Source: G965227875 sp965227875 (lineage in GTDB: Bacteria > Pseudomonadota > Alphaproteobacteria > Rhizobiales > JAJFHC01). Taken from it: a DNA stretch of 64,000 nucleotides. Below the pieces are notes generated by a model, which saw only the letters and a list, made by a program, of their open reading frames with translations, had not been told where the DNA came from and searched no databases. Positions 52,148 to 60,729 of the stretch are shown here, piece by piece. The translations under genes and the position numbers were made by a program. Location of the stretch: NCBI GenBank assembly GCA_965227875.1, contig OZ245783.1, forward strand, positions 4,030,001 to 4,094,000, in the 5' to 3' direction. How positions within the stretch are numbered: the first letter of the stretch is position 1; each line of letters starts with the position of its first letter.

Positions 52148-52318
52148 TCCTACAGGATTCTGCGAGATCTGCCTGAACCGACACATGGAAGTTGCCGCGG
52201 TTACTCTCCGATAGAGGTCGGAACAACGGTCGCCTGTCGGATTTCGCCTGCCATGACGCTGTGCCTTCAATGGCGGTGTGGCCGGCTCCAGGCCAGCCTC
52301 ATGTTCAGTTTTTGTCAG

Positions 52319-52342
52319 ACCGGCGCTTGCGCCGGTTTTTTT
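52319..52342 (+). terminator. Rho-independent terminator before the toxin cassette
   Basis: ACCGGCGC and GCGCCGGT form a GC-rich stem followed by a run of seven T (52336-52342). It separates the head genes from the gene at 52384. The same kind of element at 56772 closes the cassette. Confidence 0.85.
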
Positions 52343-52383
52343 GTGCGCGGTCCCAAAGACGGACCCAACAGAGGTAAATCCAG

Positions 52384-54678
52384 ATGCTTCTCCCCACTCG
52401 CGATCAGCATTCGCAGGCGGACATCGACCGATGGACCCGCGGTGAACCATTGCGACTGACCGGACGTGGATCGTGGCCCCTGAGATCATCTGGCAAGCCG
52501 GCGAGGGCCGCTTCATCCGGAGAAGATGCCCTTGACGCGTTCGAGGACCGGCTTTGGCAGGGGCGCGAACGGCTGCTCGAAGCCGTGAAACTGGATGAGG
52601 CCGACGAATACGTGCCGGCCATGGAACGCCTGTTCCGGACCGAACGTAGCCGCGTCTCTGCGGAATTCGGCAACGCCCGGGACCTTGATCGGTCCGGCAA
52701 TTCAGTTCTCGAACGGACCGTAGAGACGGTGCGCGGTGAGGTTCGCAAGGATGCGGAAGCCTTGCGCAAGGCGAGGGCATTCAACCGGATTCGCAGCGAG
52801 ATCGATCGAGCCGGCGTCCAGCCGTTCGAAACGCCTGAGGAAAAGCAACGGCAGGTCTCCAGCCTCCAGGCACGGCTCGGCAAGGCCGGTTTGCCGGAGA
52901 TCGCGATTTCACGTCTTCAGGACCATCTCGATCGGGTCACGGTGGCGGCGCCCGCCGGTGAAGGCGGGTATCCGGAATCTCCAGGTACGGAGGCGGCCAT
53001 AGCCACAGCCGCCGGCGGGGTCGCGACGCACCCGAATGAGGACAACCCGACCAACAATCCGGGACCAATTCCGAAATTCTACGCGCGCAAAGCGGATTTT
53101 GCTGAACGCGAGCAGGCATGGGGCGAACTCGGCGGCCAATATGAAAGGCTGGCCAGGGGCGACGCCGGTCAACTCGACCGAGTGGAGGAACTGATCGGCC
53201 TGACCGGCGGACTGCTGCCCTCCCGGGTCGCGTTGATCCTGGACAATCTTCGAAAAGTGGCTGCGCCCCAGGTGATGCAGAGAGCGCAGATCCTGCTGGA
53301 CAAGAGCGTCGGCCTGCAGCGAACGGTCGCGGGAGACACCAATGTGTCCGCGTTTCGGCTCTCGCCGCAACAGCTGGCGATGCTTTATCGCCAGTCTTCG
53401 GCGGCTGAACTCGACCTCTGGTTCGGGGCGATCAAGGAACTCCGGGCGCCTTATGTCGATCCGGTCAAACAGTCACCTCGACTGAGAGAATCCATCGAAC
53501 GGGAGTTTGGCAGCCGTCCCGAGATACGGAACGTGCTTCTTGCCTGGGTAGACCGACTGGTTCAGGACCCTTCGGACCTGTCATCCAGCCATCCCGATCT
53601 CGAGAGGGATTTCGCGCGGGATCGTGAGGCGCGCCGGCTCCGCGAGGAACGCGAACACAACGAAGCGGTCGGACGCGGCATCGCCAAGGCCGTTTACGCG
53701 GTCGATCTGATCACGGATTTCGTCCCGGTCATAGACCAGATCAAGAACGGCGCACGGTTCGCTCTTGCTGCCAGCGATCTCCATGACGCGCTGAAGAACG
53801 ATGACGAAGCCGCCGCGCTATCGGCTGCGATCGGAATGATCGATGCCGCGATCGGATTGCTGCCCGGTCCCGGGGACAAGGTGATGGACTTTGGCGGGGC
53901 CATCGCACGTCGCATCGGTGACCGGTTGCTCGACACGTTCGATCGTCTGCCGGTGTCTTCGCAGACAAAGGAGAAGCTCCGCCAGCTTCTCCATGAAGCG
54001 ACCGACCGGTCGGCGGACGGCAGGGACCTGAAGTTCAGGAAAGGAGACGGCAAGAAACAGGAACTCGACGAGCTCCATGAGACGGCCAACCTGCATCACT
54101 ACTCAACGCTGTCACCGGACGACTTCGAGAAAGCGATCCCCGAGATCATCGGTCGCCAGAGCCGGGTCCTTCTTTTCATGCAGAAGGTCGAAAAGCGCAC
54201 GACGGGAAAACTCAGGAAGCGGCTCAACAGTGACTTCGAGGAACGAGGACGGAAAGTCACGCTCGAGGAACGGCTCAATACGCAGGATCACCACGTCATT
54301 CCGGTAAGCGTCTACAAGGACCACGAGTTCTTCAAGGACGTGACAATGGACATCGACGCGCTCACCAACGCCATCAGGCTGCAGAGCCGCGGAAAGTTCG
54401 GCATCTTCCAGGGGACTCGTCACAGTGGCGGCCACAAGAGCTACAACGACGCGCTTAGAGAGTATTTTCAGGAACTGACGAAGCTCAACATGTCCGTCGA
54501 GCAGAAGGAACTCGTCATTCTGGAGACGATCGTCCGGACGAAGTACATTCTTGCACGGGGCGATCTCAATCTACATAAGAATAGCGACAAGTTGCGTCCC
54601 GAACTGGCGGGCAAAGACGCCTGGCTGGACGCATTCCGAAAGACACGCGTCGAAAACTATGTCGGCGTTCACATGTAG
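52384..54678 (+). CDS. Large polymorphic-toxin-like protein with C-terminal AHH nuclease domain
   Basis: A 764-residue protein. The N-terminal 480 residues are mainly helical, charged and unlike any family I know. A short hydrophobic pre-toxin-like segment follows (AAIGMIDAAIGLLPGPGDKVMD, about 475-500). The C-terminal 130 residues are an AHH-type HNH nuclease: D635-H636-H637 in the metal motif, the LTNAIRL strand, and H680-S-G-G-H684-K-S-Y-N. An immunity gene follows 2 bases later. No signal peptide is present. Its place in a capsid operon lacking gp15/gp16 internal virion genes suggests that it might ride in the particle; that is inference. Confidence 0.78.
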   Translation: MLLPTRDQHSQADIDRWTRGEPLRLTGRGSWPLRSSGKPARAASSGEDALDAFEDRLWQGRERLLEAVKLDEADEYVPAMERLFRTERSRVSAEFGNARDLDRSGNSVLERTVETVRGEVRKDAEALRKARAFNRIRSEIDRAGVQPFETPEEKQRQVSSLQARLGKAGLPEIAISRLQDHLDRVTVAAPAGEGGYPESPGTEAAIATAAGGVATHPNEDNPTNNPGPIPKFYARKADFAEREQAWGELGGQYERLARGDAGQLDRVEELIGLTGGLLPSRVALILDNLRKVAAPQVMQRAQILLDKSVGLQRTVAGDTNVSAFRLSPQQLAMLYRQSSAAELDLWFGAIKELRAPYVDPVKQSPRLRESIEREFGSRPEIRNVLLAWVDRLVQDPSDLSSSHPDLERDFARDREARRLREEREHNEAVGRGIAKAVYAVDLITDFVPVIDQIKNGARFALAASDLHDALKNDDEAAALSAAIGMIDAAIGLLPGPGDKVMDFGGAIARRIGDRLLDTFDRLPVSSQTKEKLRQLLHEATDRSADGRDLKFRKGDGKKQELDELHETANLHHYSTLSPDDFEKAIPEIIGRQSRVLLFMQKVEKRTTGKLRKRLNSDFEERGRKVTLEERLNTQDHHVIPVSVYKDHEFFKDVTMDIDALTNAIRLQSRGKFGIFQGTRHSGGHKSYNDALREYFQELTKLNMSVEQKELVILETIVRTKYILARGDLNLHKNSDKLRPELAGKDAWLDAFRKTRVENYVGVHM

Positions 54679-54680
54679 CG

Positions 54681-55079
54681 GTGACGACAACCCGAACACT
54701 GGAGGATGCATTGTCCGTACAGGAACATGATGTGATCGACATGGTTTTTCCCGACAAGGAAAATCTCTATCTCGGGATCACAGACACGCTGCGCTGGTCT
54801 GACAACGGCTCCGACATGGCGGCCGACATGGAGCACGCCCATCACCTCACGGAAAAGATCGCGACCTACGCCGAATTCGTTTCCGAAGGAGACATCTGGG
54901 AACAGATCGACAAGAACGAGTACGGGCACCTGCAGGTTGTCGTCCTCATCGTCTCCCAGTTCCCCCTCAACGCGACCGGCCAGGCAACGCTCAATTCGCT
55001 CTCGCAGATGGTGTCTGAGGAAAACATTGAACTGAAGCAGGTGAGCGCTTCTGAACTCGAAACGATGCTGGCACCATAG
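54681..55079 (+). CDS. Probable immunity protein (DUF6572-like)
   Basis: A 132-residue cytoplasmic protein from a GTG at 54681, just 2 bases after the toxin stop. Its text (SVQEHDVIDMVFPDKENLYLGITDTLRW, then HHLTEKIATYAEFVSEGDIWEQI) matches the DUF6572-type proteins that follow polymorphic toxin genes. Its small size, acidic character and position support immunity to the AHH nuclease. Direct proof would need a neutralisation test. Confidence 0.75.
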   Translation: MTTTRTLEDALSVQEHDVIDMVFPDKENLYLGITDTLRWSDNGSDMAADMEHAHHLTEKIATYAEFVSEGDIWEQIDKNEYGHLQVVVLIVSQFPLNATGQATLNSLSQMVSEENIELKQVSASELETMLAP

Positions 55080-55333
55080 CCCACCAGCAAGTGCCTCTTC
55101 GGTCAACGCCATTGTTCAGCGACCCGGCCGCGCGCGTCGGACTGGTTCTAATCGCAGGTTTGCCTTCAGAAACAGTTTCACGTTTTTTATAGATGCGCAG
55201 GCAATTTCACCAGCGATGCGCATTGAGCGTGCTGTCGGTTGTCAGGTTTTGTCGCGGGACTGTATAAAGGCCCGCTGATCCTTGCATGGATTTGTTCCGG
55301 GAACAGCAGGGACCGCGGGCTCGCCAGTACGTC

Positions 55334-56008
55334 ATGAACACAATAATATTTTTTGCTTTTGTCGCGGTGGTCGCCGTCTCGCTCGTTGTGGCGGCGTTCG
55401 TTTTTCTACGAAGACTGATCCGCGGCAAGTCGGGCGAAGAAGACGAAACGGGTTGGGCCGAACCGGCCCTCGCTGGAGAGCGAAACGATGCACGCCGAGA
55501 ACCGGGACTCGGGGACGAACCACTCTTCGACGCCCCGCCCGACCGCCCCAGGCGAGCGCGACCCGTTGCCAGCAAACCTGATTCAGGACGCCCCAGACGC
55601 AAGCTCGGACTGCGTGACTACCTTCGCTCTGCCGGCGGTCGACCAGGCTCCGTCACCAAAGAACAACAGGAGCAGGTCGAAAGTCTCCTGGCAAAACGAG
55701 TGCCGGAATGGATGTCCCGTCAGCAGGCCGATCTTCTGCTCAGCGCGAGGGACTACGCCAACGCCGTCCTGAATGCGCTGCTGGAGACTGAGGAAGAAGG
55801 ACATGGGGAGCCGCTGATCGAGCGACGTCTGACGCTTGCGGTCGTCGCTGATGCCGAAATGAGAGACTACGTTGCGGAATGGACGGAATACGCATTGAGC
55901 ACTGGCGATCGCGCTCTGCTTTCCCGTCCCCCTCGCGACGGGGCCTACGAGATCGTCGAACGCCTGGCCACGAGGCTGCTTCTCGCAGAGGGCTATGAGA
56001 TCGACTAG
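55334..56008 (+). CDS. Membrane-anchored protein of unknown function
   Basis: A 224-residue protein. One N-terminal membrane helix (MNTIIFFAFVAVVAVSLVVA) is followed by a charged, Pro/Arg-rich linker of about 65 residues and a helical cytoplasmic domain (VESLLAKRVPEWMSRQQADLLLSARDYANAVLNALLETEEE onward). ATG codons at 55286 and 55334 compete and neither has a good ribosome site. It lies inside the terminator-bounded cassette. It could be a second immunity factor or a membrane-acting partner; I recognise no family. Confidence 0.6.
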   Translation: MNTIIFFAFVAVVAVSLVVAAFVFLRRLIRGKSGEEDETGWAEPALAGERNDARREPGLGDEPLFDAPPDRPRRARPVASKPDSGRPRRKLGLRDYLRSAGGRPGSVTKEQQEQVESLLAKRVPEWMSRQQADLLLSARDYANAVLNALLETEEEGHGEPLIERRLTLAVVADAEMRDYVAEWTEYALSTGDRALLSRPPRDGAYEIVERLATRLLLAEGYEID

Positions 56009-56223
56009 CCGATGGCAGGCAGCGCGTGCTTGCCGGATCGCCCCATCGGATAATTATCTGTCCGCTTGAACGCGCGTCAGGCGTTGCCCGAAACACCGTC
56101 TTTCGTCTTGTCCTCTCATCTTGTCACAACCTCGATCCTGGTCACTGCGCCGGGCTGATACACACGTTAACCTCTTGTAAAGTTTCGACTCCTGATTCCA
56201 GGCGCTCATGCTAGGGTCGTTTC

Positions 56224-56748
56224 ATGAAAACGCGGCTCAATGGATCTGGAACACGAGGCGCCAGGTGGTTCGCCTGGGCGGTCTTGTTTATTCTTTTTGC
56301 GATACCAGTTTCGACGGAACGGTCTGATGCAGGCTACCGTGGCTTTACCGACAGCCAGATGTCATCCTACATCAGCCGATCGCGCCGAACGATCACGATA
56401 GATCACGGAATAGGCGGGTACGTGCAGGGTACCGTTCGTAACCTGTCCCACATCCTCAGCCGGAACAAGAGAGTGGTCATCAATGGTCCGTGCCAGAGTG
56501 CATGTACCCTTTTTCTTTCCCTGGGCCCGGGGCGGGTCTGCATAACCCGAAAGGCTGAATTCTGGTTCCATCAGGCGAGCTATCTCACCGGAAAACGGTC
56601 GCGATACTGGTCGCGCGCCATGATGAAGCTCTATCCAAGCCGGATCAGATCCTACATTCGCCGCAAAGGCGGGCTCCGGCGCAAATGGATCGTCCTTAAA
56701 GGCAAGCGGCTGCGGAAGCTTTATCCGCACCTGTGTCGCAACATCTGA
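56224..56748 (+). CDS. Exported ClpP/crotonase-like protein (COG3904-like)
   Basis: A 174-residue protein with an N-terminal signal sequence (about residues 15-38). A compact domain follows in which VVINGPCQSACTLFLSLGPGRVCI carries the serine position of ClpP/SppA-type folds and EFWFHQASY carries the histidine. Such periplasmic proteins are common in Rhizobiales and their activity is unproven. The C terminus is very basic. It is the last gene before the terminator at 56772. Confidence 0.68.
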   Translation: MKTRLNGSGTRGARWFAWAVLFILFAIPVSTERSDAGYRGFTDSQMSSYISRSRRTITIDHGIGGYVQGTVRNLSHILSRNKRVVINGPCQSACTLFLSLGPGRVCITRKAEFWFHQASYLTGKRSRYWSRAMMKLYPSRIRSYIRRKGGLRRKWIVLKGKRLRKLYPHLCRNI

Positions 56749-56771
56749 CATCCGTTTGCGTTGCCCCTGAC

Positions 56772-56798
56772 AGCCGCTCTCACAGAGCGGCTTTTTTT
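56772..56798 (+). terminator. Rho-independent terminator closing the cassette
   Basis: AGCCGCTCT, loop CAC and AGAGCGGCT form a 9-bp perfect stem, followed by seven T. It lies 24 bases after the stop at 56748 and before the tail tubular A gene. Confidence 0.9.
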
Positions 56799-56841
56799 GT
56801 GCCTATTTCGCCAGTGCTCAACAGTACGAAGGAGTGTGTCC

Positions 56842-57429
56842 GTGGGACAGCTTTCAGAAGTTGCCGTCTACAACATGGCGCTCGACATGCTGGATGAGGG
56901 TCCGGTGACCTCACCGGACGACGATACGCGGGCAGCACGTCTGCTTGCGCGGAATTATCCGCCCTCACGCGACGAAACCTTGCGGGGGCATGTCTGGAAT
57001 TTCGCGGTCACACGCACGGTCCTGCCGTCTCTCGTCCAGAAACCGGCGTTCGGCTGGAAAAACGGCTTCGCTCTCCCGGTGGACTGCGTTCGACTTCTTC
57101 CTCTGACCACCGGCGGGGTTTTCGATGCCAGTCCGGTCCCTCATGAACTGGAGTCGGGTGTCATACTCACCGATGCCGTGGCGCCGCTGCCTGTTCGATA
57201 CGTCCGCAGAGTCGAAAACCCTTCCGAATTCGATCCACTGTTCGGCCGTGCGCTTGCGGTGCGCTTGGCGATTTATGTGGGGCATGTCATCACCGGCAAG
57301 CAAAGTTACGTGGAGCGTCTTGGCAGGATCTATCAGGACGTTCTGACGGAAGCCCGTCGCATCGATGCGCTCGAAGGTAGCCCGCCAACGCCCATGGGGG
57401 ACTCCTGGATTGGAGCGCGTCACACGTGA
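56842..57429 (+). CDS. Tail tubular protein A (T7 gp11-like)
   Basis: A 195-residue gatekeeper/adaptor protein. It starts at a GTG 8 bases after GAAGGAG, giving MGQLSEVAVYNMALDMLDEGPVTS. The family blocks ARLLARNYPPSRDETLRGHVWNFA and the W-K-N-G-F-ALPVDCVRLL strand are clear. It forms the ring between portal and nozzle in podoviruses. Its stop overlaps the next start by 4 bases. Confidence 0.85.
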   Translation: MGQLSEVAVYNMALDMLDEGPVTSPDDDTRAARLLARNYPPSRDETLRGHVWNFAVTRTVLPSLVQKPAFGWKNGFALPVDCVRLLPLTTGGVFDASPVPHELESGVILTDAVAPLPVRYVRRVENPSEFDPLFGRALAVRLAIYVGHVITGKQSYVERLGRIYQDVLTEARRIDALEGSPPTPMGDSWIGARHT

Positions 57430-59489
57430 GCGTCTATCCAATCCAGGCGACCTTCTCACGCGGCGAAATCAGCCCACTTCTCCATTCCCGTGTCGAACTC
57501 GACCACTACAGACTGGGTCTTGAAGAGTGCCTCAACTGGACAGTACTGCCGCAGGGAGGATTGAGGCGACGTTCGGGCTCACGATTCATCTCGAAAGCGA
57601 GATACCACGACAGGTCCACGCGTCTCATCCCGTTCATCTTCTCGTCCCAACAGGCGTACATGCTCGAGTTCGGCGATCACTACATTCGCGTCTACGCGAA
57701 TGGCGGAGTGGTGGAAAGCGCGCCGGGCGTTCCGGTCGAGATTGTCACGCCGTTCGAAGCCTCCGATGTCTTCGGTCTCCACTACACACAGTCGGCGGAC
57801 GTGCTTTATCTCGCCCACCGTGGGTTTCCGCCGCAAAAACTTGAGCGAACAGCACACACGGCCTGGAGTTTATCGGAGATCGAATTCAAGGATGGTCCCT
57901 ACCTCGCCATCAATGAGGGACCGACATCACTTACCCCTTCGGCAACGGCAGGGTCGCTCACTCTGACCGCGAGTTCCACCACCGGGCTGAACGGAAACCA
58001 GGGGTTTATCGTCAGCGATGTCGGGCGGCTTGTTCGCTACCAGGCGTCGGATGGTCACTGGCACAGTTTTAGAATCACGTCATTCCTGAGTTCGACGACG
58101 GTTGCCGCGGATTACGTCGCCGGGTATGACGCAGACGCCGATCCGCCAGCCGAACTGACTGCACTGCCCAACACGAACGCCCGATCACAATGGCAGTTGG
58201 GAGCCTGGAGCAATGCCACGGGATTTCCGGCCAGGGTGGCATTTTTCGAGGAAAGGCTTGCTTTCGCGCGGACCGATCACCAGCCGCAAACGGTCTGGAT
58301 GTCGGTATCCGGTGACTTTCAGACGCATAGACCGGGCGCGTTGCCGGATGACGCGATCGAGCTCACGATCCTCGCAGGCCAGGTGAACGAAATTCAATGG
58401 ATTGCCGAAGCGAGGTCTTTGCAGATAGGGACGACGGGCGCGACCAGGACCGTCAGCTCGGCAAGTGCGGACAAGGCTCTGGCGCCGGACAATCTCAAGC
58501 AGATTCGTCACACGACGTACGGTGCCGAGGCCATCCAGCCGGTGCAGATCGGATCGGTGACGCTGTATGTCGGCTCTTATGGGCGCGTATTGCGTGAGTT
58601 CGTCTACTCGCTCGAAACCGACAGTTTCATCGCGCCCGATCTTTCCATTCTGTCTGAACACCTTTTTCGCAACGGTATCAGCCAGATTGCTTTCGCGCAG
58701 ACACCGGACTCCATTGCCTGGCTGTCTTCCGGCACGGGAGAACTCATCGGCCTGACCTACGAGCGTGATCAAAAGGTCGTTGGTTTCCATCGGCATCGGC
58801 TGGCCGGCGGTTTTGCGGACGAGTTTGGCGCGGTCGAGTCCGTGGCGACCATGCCGGGAAACGCCGGACGCGACGAAACATGGCTTGTGGTCCGTCGAAC
58901 GATAGGTGGAAGCGTAGCGCGATATGTCGAGCGTCTTGAGGCCCCGTTCGAAAACCAGGACAAGGCAGATGCGTTCTTTGTCGACAGCGGTCTGACATAC
59001 ACCGGCTCGCCAGTGGGTACTGTGACCGGCCTTTCACATCTGGAGGGAGAGACCGTCGCCATACTCGCGGATGGCGCCGTCGATCCGCCTCAAACGGTAA
59101 TCGGCGGCGCGGTCACCCTGCAAGGGGGGCGAACCGCAAGCAAGATTCACGTGGGACTTCCCTACACGTCGCGGGTCCGAACGCTCGCGGCCGCCATAGA
59201 AGGGCGCGATGGATCCTTGGTGGGGCGTCGGCGGCGCGTCTGGCGAGTCGTCGTTGGGCTCATGGAGACGCTGGGCATTCGCATCGGTACAGGTGAAGAC
59301 GCCGCGGAAGACGTGATTGCCCGCAGAGCGGTTGACCCTATGGACCAGAGCCCCGCGCTGTTCAGTGGAAACATAAGTGTCGGCGTCGACAGCAAATGGT
59401 CTGATGCAAGCAACATCGTGATCCTCGCAGAGGCGCCACTGCCCGCGACCATTCTGTCCCTTACACCCGCAACGAAAACGGAACCCTGA
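57426..59489 (+). CDS. Tail tubular protein B (T7 gp12-like nozzle)
   Basis: A 687-residue nozzle protein. The N-terminal IQATFSRGEISPLLHSRVELDHYRLGLEECLNWTVLPQGGLRRRSGSRF is diagnostic. RLIPFIFSSQQAYMLEFGDHYIRVYANGG, FPARVAFFEERLAFARTD and IQWIAEARSLQIGTTGATRTV follow. The GTG start overlaps the gp11-like stop. Fibres attach between this protein and gp11. Length is close to that of T7-like relatives. Confidence 0.88.
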   Translation: MSVYPIQATFSRGEISPLLHSRVELDHYRLGLEECLNWTVLPQGGLRRRSGSRFISKARYHDRSTRLIPFIFSSQQAYMLEFGDHYIRVYANGGVVESAPGVPVEIVTPFEASDVFGLHYTQSADVLYLAHRGFPPQKLERTAHTAWSLSEIEFKDGPYLAINEGPTSLTPSATAGSLTLTASSTTGLNGNQGFIVSDVGRLVRYQASDGHWHSFRITSFLSSTTVAADYVAGYDADADPPAELTALPNTNARSQWQLGAWSNATGFPARVAFFEERLAFARTDHQPQTVWMSVSGDFQTHRPGALPDDAIELTILAGQVNEIQWIAEARSLQIGTTGATRTVSSASADKALAPDNLKQIRHTTYGAEAIQPVQIGSVTLYVGSYGRVLREFVYSLETDSFIAPDLSILSEHLFRNGISQIAFAQTPDSIAWLSSGTGELIGLTYERDQKVVGFHRHRLAGGFADEFGAVESVATMPGNAGRDETWLVVRRTIGGSVARYVERLEAPFENQDKADAFFVDSGLTYTGSPVGTVTGLSHLEGETVAILADGAVDPPQTVIGGAVTLQGGRTASKIHVGLPYTSRVRTLAAAIEGRDGSLVGRRRRVWRVVVGLMETLGIRIGTGEDAAEDVIARRAVDPMDQSPALFSGNISVGVDSKWSDASNIVILAEAPLPATILSLTPATKTEP

Positions 59490-59492
59490 GTC

Positions 59493-59921
59493 ATGTGTAA
59501 CCCGATACTGGGTACGCTCCTGAGTGCGGTCGGCAGTCTTTCCAGCGCTGCGCGTCAGTCAGGTATCGCGAAAGCCCAAGCCCAGATTGCACGAAACAAC
59601 GCGCTTGTAGAGCGTCGGCGGGCACAACTGGAAGCTGACCAGAAACGACGCATCCGCAAACGCACGATCTCGGCCGCGCGCGCCAATGCACTTGCGAGAG
59701 GCATCGACGACGATGGTTCGGTCGCCCTGTCGATCATGGAGGAGATTGGGCAATCGGAACATGACATAGCCATCAACCGATTTGGTCGGGAAGCTCAGGC
59801 CCGACGGTATGAAGCGGAGGCGAGCATTGGCAGGTATCGAGCAAATGGCGCGCTTCTGAGTGGCGCCGTAGGTGCCATCTCTCCTGTCATCAACAAGCTT
59901 GCCAGCACGAGATTGACCTAA
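59493..59921 (+). CDS. Internal virion core protein (T7 gp14-like)
   Basis: A 142-residue protein with an opening MCNPILGTLLSAVGSLSSAARQSG and a long coiled-coil-prone helix (AKAQAQIARNNALVERRRAQLEADQKRR), then EEIGQSEHDIAINRFGREAQARRYEAEA. This is the pattern of gp14-type core proteins that are ejected first into the host envelope. It begins 3 bases after the nozzle gene. Separate gp15 or gp16 homologues are not seen in the window. Confidence 0.75.
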   Translation: MCNPILGTLLSAVGSLSSAARQSGIAKAQAQIARNNALVERRRAQLEADQKRRIRKRTISAARANALARGIDDDGSVALSIMEEIGQSEHDIAINRFGREAQARRYEAEASIGRYRANGALLSGAVGAISPVINKLASTRLT

Positions 59922-59957
59922 TGGCGGACAACGAAACGCAGGAAGGAGACCGGGATA

Positions 59958-60701
59958 ATGAACAATGCCCTCGTTACGGAAAATGTTCAAAGCCCAACCA
60001 ACGAAACAGGTCGGGCCGATGGGACGGGATTGGTTGCAGATGACGCGTATCCAACTGTCCCTGACAGCCCAGTTGGCGCGAGAAATGTCTCGGAACCTGT
60101 GCTTGACGAAACTGCTGACGAGGACTGCGACAGTTATGTCTTTGCAGTTCCGGAAGGACTGCCCGACGGGTTCGAATATGCCGGCGAGCTTGCCGACAAT
60201 TTCCGGGGTTGGGCACGTGAGGCCGGCCTGGACGAAGCCCAGGCGAAAAGCCTGCATGATCGGTATGTTCGCGCTCACGCCGATCAGCTCGCGGCCGTTC
60301 AGCAGATGCAGGTGCAGGCGGAAGCGGAAGCCCGCGACGCACTCGTTCGCCACTGGGGTGACGAAGACGGCCAGTTGTTTCGTCGGAACATCGAGTTTGC
60401 AAATCGGGCTATCAGGAATCTCGGTGGGGACAGCCTGCTGGATGCGATGAAGGCCGGCGGACTTCTTGGACCCGATGGCGCCGTCATCAACGAGACCATC
60501 GCGCTGGCGCTCGCTCGTGTGGGCGAGGTCATGTTTGCCGAAGACAGCCTGCGGAGCGGTTCAGTCTCCGAACTCAACCCCTGGCACGATGAAAGCGAAG
60601 ATCTCGGTCGACAGGCAGACATCATTCGTTCCGAACCGGCAAAAGCCCGCGCGCTCATGCGTGCCGCCGGACTCGACCCTTCCGATTTCGGGCTCTCCTG
60701 A
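59958..60701 (+). CDS. Capsid assembly scaffold protein
   Basis: A 247-residue acidic protein. A low-complexity N terminus is followed by VFAVPEGLPDGFEYAGELADNFRGWAREAGLDEAQAKSLHDRYV and a long helix (QQMQVQAEAEARDALVRHWGDED), the layout of podovirus scaffolds. It directly precedes the major capsid gene, as scaffolds do. AAGGAGAC stands 8 bases before the ATG. Confidence 0.8.
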   Translation: MNNALVTENVQSPTNETGRADGTGLVADDAYPTVPDSPVGARNVSEPVLDETADEDCDSYVFAVPEGLPDGFEYAGELADNFRGWAREAGLDEAQAKSLHDRYVRAHADQLAAVQQMQVQAEAEARDALVRHWGDEDGQLFRRNIEFANRAIRNLGGDSLLDAMKAGGLLGPDGAVINETIALALARVGEVMFAEDSLRSGSVSELNPWHDESEDLGRQADIIRSEPAKARALMRAAGLDPSDFGLS

Positions 60702-60729
60702 ACGCAGTCAATAGAAAGGAAAATGTCTC

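Noticed and set aside
52190..52310. Possible phage or relic tRNA: the antisense frame reads AGLEPATPPLK, like spurious proteins that lie opposite tRNA genes.
   Set aside because: A 5-bp stem with a 7-base loop exists (TGGCC / GGCCA) but the loop is not TTCRANY, and I could not fold acceptor and anticodon stems.
52300..52320. Third LexA-like site before the toxin gene (GTTC-N7-GTCA).
   Set aside because: The second half-site is not GTTC and no matching -35/-10 pair is visible.
59921..60052. Frame beginning ATGGCGGAC that overlaps the core-protein stop (TAATG), about 43 codons.
   Set aside because: It overlaps the well-supported scaffold gene in another frame and its ribosome site is the one that serves 59958.
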